DNA of 8,768 nt from DATFEN01 sp035691285 (GTDB taxonomy: Bacteria > Acidobacteriota > Vicinamibacteria > Fen-336), in contig DASSJI010000170.1 of NCBI GenBank assembly GCA_035691285.1, forward strand, positions 1 through 8,768, written 5' to 3'. The translations under genes and the position numbers were made by a program. Below, piece by piece: positions 1-4,809 of this stretch. Below the pieces are notes generated by a model. The model was not told the DNA's origin and did no database searches. It saw only the letters and a list, made by a program, of their open reading frames with translations. Position 1 is the stretch's first letter; every line of letters starts with the position of its first letter.

Positions 1-141
1 GCCCTGGTCGACGGCGAGCGCCTGGCCGGCGTGCTCGCCCGCGAGCGCGTGGGCGTGCTCGTGGTCGGCGCCGAGGCCTCGCTCCTGCGCGACGCGCCGC
101 TGCTCGAAGGCCTGCGCTGCGCCGTACTGCTGGTGCGCTGA
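1..141 (+). CDS. C-terminal end of an unidentified protein (partial)
   Basis: Frame 1 is open from the first base to a TGA at 139-141, giving the last 46 residues of a protein that begins outside the window. The segment is rich in Leu, Val, Ala and Arg and contains a hydrophobic strand-like stretch (GVLVVGAEASLL) followed by a second one (CAVLLVR) at the very end, as in the last strands of an alpha/beta domain. I do not recognise the family and assign no function. The neighbouring gene converges on it: only 6 bp separate its stop from the stop of the minus-strand gene at 148. Strand and frame are supported by codon pattern (G/C in nearly every third position). No terminator hairpin fits in the gap. 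Confidence 0.6.
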   Translation, partial: ALVDGERLAGVLARERVGVLVVGAEASLLRDAPLLEGLRCAVLLVR

Positions 142-147
142 GGAGCC

Positions 148-441
148 TCAGGCCGCCCGCCGCAGGCCCAGCGTGAGCCGCCCGAGGTTCGCCAGCCGGA
201 CGCACTCCCGGTCGCACGTGTTGCGGTCGGGGTCCGCGAACGCCGAGCAGGCCACGAGCTCCTTCCACTGGCCCGTTCGCACGTCCTGGACGATCCGGCA
301 GTCGACGACGCTCCCGAGATGCGGGCAGGTGAATCGCACGCTCCGCTCCCCCCACAGCTTTCCGCCCTGGAACGCGATCCACGCGAGGGCCAGCGCGACC
401 AGCGCGAGGCCGGACGCGAGCCCTATCCAATACGGCGTCAT
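148..441 (-). CDS. Small membrane-anchored Cys-rich protein, unknown function
   Basis: A 97-residue protein. I chose the ATG at 441 because GAGGAGG sits about 7 nt upstream on the minus strand; a longer frame to 519 would read through this site and adds only low-complexity Arg/Gly residues. Residues 4-25 form one hydrophobic segment (probable N-terminal membrane anchor, little charge before it). The remainder is soluble and carries five cysteines: C39-P-H at the start of the domain, C48, C65, C76 and C80. The pattern Cx8C, then CSAFADP and CDREC, suggests a small metal-binding or disulfide-bonded domain. I recall short proteins of this look, with an FxCP..., VxDVRTG and CSAF pattern, from other high-GC environmental bacteria, always hypothetical. 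It is the last gene of the minus-strand block and could have its own promoter in the 132-nt gap upstream. No function is proposed. Confidence 0.72.
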   Translation of the reverse strand: MTPYWIGLASGLALVALALAWIAFQGGKLWGERSVRFTCPHLGSVVDCRIVQDVRTGQWKELVACSAFADPDRNTCDRECVRLANLGRLTLGLRRAA

Positions 442-472
442 GAGGCCACCTCCTCGATCTCCAGGCCGATCA

Positions 473-504
473 TGCGCGCCGGCCAGGACCCTGCGCGGCG
501 CGCA
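473..504. repeat. 9-bp inverted repeat in the leader of the Cys-rich protein gene
   Basis: TGCGCGCCG at 473-481 is matched perfectly by CGGCGCGCA at 496-504, with a 14-nt loop. On the minus-strand transcript the hairpin lies roughly 30 nt upstream of the ATG at 441 and just 5' of the ribosome binding site. No T-run follows it, so it is not a classic intrinsic terminator. It could be a leader structure or the end of the upstream transcript. The rest of the 442-573 gap shows no convincing -35/-10 pair and no coding frame I would defend. Confidence 0.35.
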
Positions 505-573
505 ACCAATGCGGACCACGGGTCCTCGGGCGCGCGGCTCTTGCGCCCCCGCGCCCGTGCGAGAAAGGCTCCC

Positions 574-762
574 TCAGGCGGTCTGCGCCGCTCGCGAGAG
601 CTGTTCGATGAGGCTTCTCAGAAGCCCCGCGTCCTGCTTCAGCCCTGCGCGGAACTCGACGCTGTCCGTGGCTGCGATCTCCATCCTGAGATCCGACAAC
701 TGGGCTTCGCAGAGCTCCCGGAGCCTTTCAGCCTCCTTCTCCGTGAGCTCGATCCGGACCAT
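574..762 (-). CDS. Small helical charged protein, conserved hypothetical
   Basis: A 62-residue protein starting at ATG 760-762, with a GGGAGGGG-type ribosome binding site just upstream on the minus strand. The sequence is almost wholly amphipathic helix: a first helix rich in Glu, Arg and Leu (about residues 7-27, ELTEKEAERLRELCEAQL), a short turn at TDSVEF (about 32-37), and a second helix (about 38-58) with a leucine-spaced pattern. This two-helix layout (MVRIELT start, SDLRMEIA, TD.. .FR..L) matches a short conserved family I recall from Deltaproteobacteria, NC10/Rokubacteria and related genomes, where it remains uncharacterised. It begins 30 nt after the stop of the threonine dehydrogenase gene and is probably co-transcribed with it. 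A dimeric coiled coil is possible. No catalytic residues are visible and I assign no function. Confidence 0.72.
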   Translation of the reverse strand: MVRIELTEKEAERLRELCEAQLSDLRMEIAATDSVEFRAGLKQDAGLLRSLIEQLSRAAQTA

Positions 763-792
763 CGCCTGGCCCCTCCCGCCGGCCGTCGATCC

Positions 793-1854
793 TCAACGGG
801 AACGAAGCAAGAAGGGTGCCCCCCCGGGCGCGCCTCGCGAGTGGTAGCGCCGCCAAACGGCCGGGAAAAGGTAGGCGTCGAAGGCGCGGTCCTCGTCGTA
901 GGCGGGCGCGAAGCCCCAGTCGCTCCGCGCGCAGGAATCGTCCTGGTCGGCAGGCCAGCTGTCCACGATGCGCTGGCGCCGCGGGTCGGGCTCGAACCTC
1001 ACGTCCGCGTCGGCGAACTCCCGCCTCACGCGCTCGAGGATGCGCCCGGCGGTGGGGCTGAAGCCGGAGACGTTGTACACGAAGCGCGTGAGCCGCGCGC
1101 GCCGGGCGCGCTGGAGCCCGAGCAGGGCCTCGATCGCATCGGGCATCGCCATGAAGGGCATGCGCGTGTCCTCGCGCACGAAGCAGGCGTAGGCCTCGCC
1201 GCGGGCCGCGGCGTGGATCATCTCGGGGCCGTAGTCCGAGGTGCCGCCCGAGGGCAGCGTCGCGGCGCTGATCAGTCCGGGGAATCGGAGCGCGCGGAAA
1301 TCCACCCGGCCGAGGGCGGCCGAAGCGTCGAGCTGGCGGTAGTGCCTCGAGTAGTAGCGGCCCAGGTGCTCGCAGTAGAGCTTGTTGCAGCCGTACATGG
1401 TTACAGGCGTCGTCCACTCGTCCTCCGTCACGGCTCCCGCCAGCGCCTTCATCTGGAGATCCGGCAGGCCGTAGACCGCCACCGAGCTCGGGAAGAGGAA
1501 CGTGACCGGGCGCTCGAGGCGGCGAGTCTCTTCGGTTGCCGTGCGCAGCAGGCCCAGTGTCCCGTCGACGTTCACCCGATGGGCCGCCTCCGGCAAGAGC
1601 TCGCCCCGGCTCGAGAGGACGGCCGCGAGGTGGAAGATTGTCGAGATCGCGTATCGGCTCGCCAGCCGCTCGAGCAGGGCCTCGTCCAGGATGTCGCCGG
1701 CGAGGGCGACGTGGCAGCGCTTCCGCGTCTCCTCCGGAAGAGGACTCAGGTCGACGGCCAGGATCGCGTGGCCGCCCTCCTCGGCGAGCCGCGCGATCAG
1801 GGCCTGGCCCATCTCGCCTGCGGCGCCCGTCACCAGGACGACCTCGCGTCGCAT
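793..1854 (-). CDS. SDR-type L-threonine 3-dehydrogenase (NAD-dependent epimerase/dehydratase family)
   Basis: A 353-residue extended short-chain dehydrogenase. The Rossmann motif TGAAGEMG has glycines at 10, 13 and 16, and D35 at the end of the second strand favours NAD over NADP. HLAAVLS (75-81), SS at 123-124 and YGCNK with Y154/K158 give the catalytic Ser-Tyr-Lys set. What separates it from sugar epimerases is the substrate region: RFPGLIS (190-196), the PSGGTSDYGPEM stretch (201-212), the REDTRMPFMAMPDAI block, and DSWPADQDD (298-306) near the C-terminus. These are hallmarks of the epimerase-like threonine dehydrogenases, which oxidise L-threonine to 2-amino-3-ketobutyrate in the cytoplasm. 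The usual partner, 2-amino-3-ketobutyrate CoA ligase, is not in the window. Two oddities are an insertion of several residues around 177-184 before the RFPG motif, and a basic C-terminal tail of about 25 residues. The ATG lies 6 nt after the stop of the upstream gene, with its binding site (TAGGGGCG) overlapping that stop, so co-translation is likely. A generic NAD-dependent epimerase is the fallback call. Confidence 0.85.
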   Translation of the reverse strand: MRREVVLVTGAAGEMGQALIARLAEEGGHAILAVDLSPLPEETRKRCHVALAGDILDEALLERLASRYAISTIFHLAAVLSSRGELLPEAAHRVNVDGTLGLLRTATEETRRLERPVTFLFPSSVAVYGLPDLQMKALAGAVTEDEWTTPVTMYGCNKLYCEHLGRYYSRHYRQLDASAALGRVDFRALRFPGLISAATLPSGGTSDYGPEMIHAAARGEAYACFVREDTRMPFMAMPDAIEALLGLQRARRARLTRFVYNVSGFSPTAGRILERVRREFADADVRFEPDPRRQRIVDSWPADQDDSCARSDWGFAPAYDEDRAFDAYLFPAVWRRYHSRGAPGGAPFLLRSR

Positions 1855-1860
1855 GCGCCC

Positions 1861-2343
1861 CTACCGCTTGTAGCCGATCTCGCGCAGGAGGTCGTAGCGC
1901 GCCCGCGCGGCGGCGTCGTCCTCGACTCCCCGTGGGCCGTAGCCGTCGATGACGCCGAGGATCCCGCGCCCCTGCTCCGACTCGGCCAGCACGACCTGCA
2001 CTGGGTTCGCCGTGGCGCAGAACACCCGGCAGACCTCGGGGCACGCCTTGACGGCGTCCAGGACGTTCACGGGATAGGCGTTGCGCAGGAAGATCACGAA
2101 CGCGTGCCCGGCGCCCAGCGCCTGAGCGTTCTGGATCGCGAGGGCCTTCAGCTCCGGATCGGTGCCTTCGGCGCGAATCAGGCAGGGACCCGAGGGCTCG
2201 CAGAACGCCAGGCCGAAGCGGATGCCGGGGGCCGCCTGGACCAGGGCCTCGTAGAGGTCCTCGACGGTCTTGATGAAATGGGATTGCCCGAGGATCACGT
2301 TGAGCTCGCCCGGGTTCGAGAGCGCGACCAGCTTCAGCTCCAT
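1861..2343 (-). CDS. Adenosine-specific kinase family protein (DUF355/PF04008)
   Basis: A 160-residue protein of the usual length for this family. The match rests on a chain of family signatures: GQSHFIKTVEDLYEAL (19-34), GIRFGLAFCEPSG (40-52), the GAGHAFVI segment (77-84), YPVNVLDAVK (90-99), ATANPVQVVLAE (110-121), GRGILGVIDG (125-134) and the terminal REIGYKR. Family members were named from an archaeal crystal structure with bound AMP/adenosine. The physiological reaction is poorly established, so 'kinase' is an inherited name. No P-loop or standard kinase motif is visible, consistent with that family. The ATG at 2341-2343 has a GAAAGG-type site a few nt upstream. The gene stands 62 nt downstream of the TIM-barrel gene and 6 nt upstream of threonine dehydrogenase, so it is an internal operon member. 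The spacer upstream holds alternative hairpins (2365-2398) that might set its expression relative to the first two genes. Confidence 0.9.
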   Translation of the reverse strand: MELKLVALSNPGELNVILGQSHFIKTVEDLYEALVQAAPGIRFGLAFCEPSGPCLIRAEGTDPELKALAIQNAQALGAGHAFVIFLRNAYPVNVLDAVKACPEVCRVFCATANPVQVVLAESEQGRGILGVIDGYGPRGVEDDAAARARYDLLREIGYKR

Positions 2344-2364
2344 GGCCTTTCGTCCCTCTCAGTT

Positions 2365-2398
2365 GCAGGGAGCAAGAACCCTGCCGAGGAGCGCAGGG
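2365..2398. promoter_or_regulatory. Three-arm alternative hairpin in the operon spacer
   Basis: The 62-nt spacer between the TIM-barrel gene and the adenosine-specific-kinase gene contains three 6-nt arms exactly 14 nt apart: GCAGGG at 2365-2370, CCCTGC at 2379-2384 and GCAGGG at 2393-2398. The middle arm can pair with either neighbour, each time with an 8-nt loop, so the two hairpins exclude one another. On the minus-strand transcript the arm at 2393-2398 is made first, and the structure ends about 20 nt before the ATG at 2343. There is no U-run, so simple intrinsic termination is unlikely. A switchable leader, an RNA processing site or chance are all possible. Confidence 0.35.
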
Positions 2399-2405
2399 GC
2401 CAGGC

Positions 2406-3227
2406 TCATGCCGGCGCACGCTCCTCCACGAGCCGACGCGCGGCGGCCACGGCGCGCTGCACGTGGCTCCTCACGTCCCCGTCGCCCGCAACCTCGAGCA
2501 TGAAGACTCCCCGGTACCCGACGCGCTGCAGGGTCGAGAGCACGACCGACCAGTCGATGCCGCCCTCGCCGGGCGGGAGATGGTCGTCGGTGACGCCGCG
2601 GTTGTCGCTGGCCTGGATGTGAACGAGCCGCGGCCCGAGGCGCTCGAGCCGCTCGAGCAGGAACCCGCCCAGCGAGGTGTGCGACGTGTCCACGCACACG
2701 CCGGTTCCCTCGGCGGGCAGCCGCTCGAGGATCCAGTCGAAGTCCGCGGGCTGCCCGCCCAGCAGGTGCGGGAGCGGCGTCTCGACGACGAGCATCAGGC
2801 CCCGTGTGCGGCAGGCGTCCCAGACCCGGGTCAGCCCCTCGACGCTCAGGGCCAGCCGCGCGTCGCGGTCCCAGACCCAGCGCTGATCCTCGCCGCCGGG
2901 ATGGATCACGTACAGGCCGCCGCCGAGGAGCTCCAGGGCGTCGGCGGCGCGGCCCAGCCGCTCGAACGACCGCCTGCGCACCGCGGGGTCCGGACTCGTG
3001 ATGTTGACGTCGTGGCCGAACGGCGCGTGGAGCGAGTGGACCTGGAGCCCGAGCTCGGCCACCTGCCGCCGCACTTCGGGGAGGCGGTCCAGGTGGTGCA
3101 GGTCGAGGTGGTTGGGCGCGGTCGAGATCTCGATCAGGCGCACCCCCGACTCGGCGATCGGGCGCAACACGTCGCCGATCGGATGGCGGTAGGCGATCCC
3201 GGTGCCCAGGCCGATCTCCCAGCTCAT
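2406..3227 (-). CDS. Xylose-isomerase/AP-endonuclease-2-like TIM-barrel protein with an endonuclease-IV-like metal site
   Basis: A 273-residue single-domain TIM barrel (PF01261 superfamily: sugar-phosphate isomerases/epimerases, endonuclease IV). The ATG at 3225-3227 is fixed by a strong GGGAGGT site and overlaps the TGA of the upstream gene as ATGA, which implies translational coupling. Motifs in order are HAPFG (H67), YVIHPGG (H109), VVETP (E149), CVDTSH (D180, H183), VHIQASDN (H203), TDDHLPPGEG (D214, H216) and FMLEVAG (E245). These nine positions line up, by order and spacing, with the nine ligands of the three metals in endonuclease IV. The same general pattern occurs in metal-dependent isomerases and in other superfamily hydrolases such as the cobamide phosphodiesterase CbiR, so the substrate is open: sugar phosphate, nucleotide phosphodiester or DNA abasic site. 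The Tyr that follows the first metal His motif in endonuclease IV is Phe (F70) here. Length is slightly shorter than endonuclease IV. Being coupled to a primase-like gene favours a nucleic-acid or nucleotide substrate, but that is inference. Confidence 0.85.
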   Translation of the reverse strand: MSWEIGLGTGIAYRHPIGDVLRPIAESGVRLIEISTAPNHLDLHHLDRLPEVRRQVAELGLQVHSLHAPFGHDVNITSPDPAVRRRSFERLGRAADALELLGGGLYVIHPGGEDQRWVWDRDARLALSVEGLTRVWDACRTRGLMLVVETPLPHLLGGQPADFDWILERLPAEGTGVCVDTSHTSLGGFLLERLERLGPRLVHIQASDNRGVTDDHLPPGEGGIDWSVVLSTLQRVGYRGVFMLEVAGDGDVRSHVQRAVAAARRLVEERAPA

Positions 3228-4606
3228 GAGGACCTCCCTTCCCGGACCGGAAACAGCCGCTCGAGCTCGTGGCCGCAGCCCTTCCAGGAGCACGTGCCGC
3301 GCGCCGCCTCCGACGCGCACGTGAACTCCTCCGGCTCGTCGAGACCGTCGAAGGCCGCGCCGCACAGGAGGCGAACGTAGAACTCGGCCCGCGACGCGGG
3401 GTCGTACCGGCGCCAGTAGTCGCCCCATCCGTGGTCGGCTTCGAAGCGCGAACGGACGAGACCCGCCACGGACCGCGGGTGCCAGCCGAGGCCCCAGAGC
3501 GCCAGGGACACGGCCCGCAGGTAGATCGGCGCGAGCAGCAGCGGGTTCGGCGCCGTCAGGGGACGACGGATGCACTCGGGAAAGCCCCGAAGCTCGAGGG
3601 CGCCGTAGCTGAAGGGCCAGTCCGCGCGCCGCATCTGCGGACCGCGCTCGAACTCGCGATGGAAGCGGCCGAGGCGGCTCCGGCGATAGTCCTCGACCCA
3701 GCCGACGGCCGAGGCGGGGGCATCGGGGATCGCCACGCCCTCGACGGAGGCCAGCCGCGCCGCGGCGTCGAGATCCTCCCGGATCTCCAGCAGCGTGGCG
3801 TGGCAGCCGGCGCGCCGCGGGAGCACGATCGCGCACGGCCGCGTTCGGGCGAAGCCCGTCATCCACGCCTTCTGGTTCGAGGAGAAGGCGCAGCGGATGT
3901 GGCGGCTGAAGAGCGGATCGGCGTAGGCCGAGACGTCCACGCAAACGAACGCTCCCCCGCCCCTCGGCCGCACGTCCGCCAGCGTCACGGGCACGTCGGT
4001 CCGACCGCGAAGCGCGCGGACGAGCTCGTGGGCGAAGTGCTCCGCGATGCGGCCGGCCCCTTCGTGGGCGCGTCCCATGACGACGGCGCCGGGGCAGCTC
4101 GTCTCGAAGCGCTCGTACCGCTGGCTCAGCTGCTCGCCGATCCTCCCGATGTCCACGAGGGCGGCGTGGAAAGGCGATCCCTCACGCGCGCGGATCACGA
4201 GGTGATACCCGCGCGCCGTCATCAGGCACAGCGGGCGGAGCCCGTAGCTCGCGAGCCTCGCCCTCGCCTCGCGGAGGACCGGCTCCATGAGAGCGAAGAC
4301 GCGCGACGGCCGTCGGAAGGCCTCGCCGGGATCGCCCGGATTCGCATAGTCGAGATCCAGGTGGATCAGCGCTCCGCGCCTGTCGGCCATCGACCGGCAG
4401 ACGTCGGCGCCGTCGTCCAGGATCGAGTCGATCGACCGTGTGACGGGCACCGGAGCGCCCTCGGGCTGCTGGATGCGCTGCGCTCCGCCGTAAGCCGCGA
4501 TGCCGCACGACCCGCCGCAGTACTCGGCGAGCCGCTCGCGGACGTCCGTCGAACGATAGTAGGCCGCCAGGCGGCGCGCCGGCGTACGGCCGCCCCTCGC
4601 CTTCAC
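3224..4606 (-). CDS. Archaeo-eukaryotic-primase-like (AEP) protein with a C-terminal Cys/His cluster
   Basis: A 460-residue protein from a GTG at 4606 preceded by a GGGGAATCGGG stretch; no good alternative start is seen nearby. I read it as an AEP-superfamily polymerase/primase from three motifs in correct order. Motif I is ALIHLDLDY (D84, D86 after a hydrophobic strand), motif II is CLMTARGYHLVI (H135), and motif III is FVCVDVSAY (D224), followed by FSRHIRCAFSSNQK (R235, R238), the place where archaeal PriS-type primases carry their RLIRLPGSLH-like segment. Spacing between motifs I and II (about 50 residues) is normal for AEPs. Beyond residue 290 there is a helical domain (about 310-425) containing GWHPRSVAGLVRSRF, reminiscent of PriCT-type helical tails. 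It ends with C430-x8-C439-x4-C444-x-H446, a probable zinc or iron-sulfur site. The N-terminus has another pair in CGGSCG (C30, C34). It heads the minus-strand operon and is coupled by ATGA to the metal-dependent TIM barrel. The AEP call is motif-based; a catalytically divergent relative is possible. Confidence 0.6.
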   Translation of the reverse strand: MKARGGRTPARRLAAYYRSTDVRERLAEYCGGSCGIAAYGGAQRIQQPEGAPVPVTRSIDSILDDGADVCRSMADRRGALIHLDLDYANPGDPGEAFRRPSRVFALMEPVLREARARLASYGLRPLCLMTARGYHLVIRAREGSPFHAALVDIGRIGEQLSQRYERFETSCPGAVVMGRAHEGAGRIAEHFAHELVRALRGRTDVPVTLADVRPRGGGAFVCVDVSAYADPLFSRHIRCAFSSNQKAWMTGFARTRPCAIVLPRRAGCHATLLEIREDLDAAARLASVEGVAIPDAPASAVGWVEDYRRSRLGRFHREFERGPQMRRADWPFSYGALELRGFPECIRRPLTAPNPLLLAPIYLRAVSLALWGLGWHPRSVAGLVRSRFEADHGWGDYWRRYDPASRAEFYVRLLCGAAFDGLDEPEEFTCASEAARGTCSWKGCGHELERLFPVREGRSS

Positions 4607-4809
4607 CCCGATTCCCCGTCGCGTGCCCTGCAGGACTCAGGCCAGGCGCGGCGGCCGCCTCGTGGAGGGGCTGGCCCCCTGCTTGCACCCGCTTCTTCCG
4701 GCGGCTCCCGGAAGCCGTCGAGGCCGTCCGGCGCGCAGGTCCTGCGTCCGAAGCGCGTTCGGGCCGCGAGACCTACGCGGTCGGCCGAAACCGGGAAGGT
4801 GGAGGCGTC
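4607..4809. promoter_or_regulatory. Divergent intergenic region with inverted repeats
   Basis: These 203 bp separate the minus-strand primase-like operon from the + strand malic enzyme gene, so they must hold both promoters. I see no convincing -35/-10 pair for a sigma70-type promoter in either direction. There are two compact inverted repeats: CTTCCGG (4695-4701) with CCGGAAG (4708-4714), a 7-bp perfect arm and 6-nt loop; and CCGAA (4748-4752) with TTCGG (4758-4762), separated by 5 nt. Either could be an operator for a dimeric repressor. A looser GGCCAG/CTGGCC pair spans 4640-4676. No credible small gene is seen here. Confidence 0.4.

Noticed and set aside
148..519. Longer 123-residue form of the Cys-rich protein
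   Set aside because: The additional N-terminal residues are Arg/Gly-rich and precede the GAGGAGG site that serves the ATG at 441.
319..2622. A 767-codon open frame on the + strand across the minus-strand operon
   Set aside because: It is antisense to genes with clear family motifs (threonine dehydrogenase, adenosine-specific kinase), is Arg/Ala/Gly/Glu-rich with no recognisable domain, and results from high GC leaving few stops.
2406..3227. Calling the TIM barrel endonuclease IV (nfo)
   Set aside because: The metal ligands fit, but overall sequence and the first-motif Phe differ from endonuclease IV, and related isomerases and phosphodiesterases share much of the pattern, so a gene name is not justified.
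2406..3944. A longer N-terminus for the TIM-barrel protein, from 3944
   Set aside because: The extension overlaps the primase-like gene in another frame and is low complexity; the ATG at 3227 has a strong ribosome binding site and starts exactly at the barrel's first strand.
3224..4606. A mobile element or plasmid replication module based on the primase-like gene
   Set aside because: No integrase, transposase, helicase, replication initiator, terminal repeat or shift in base composition is seen around it.
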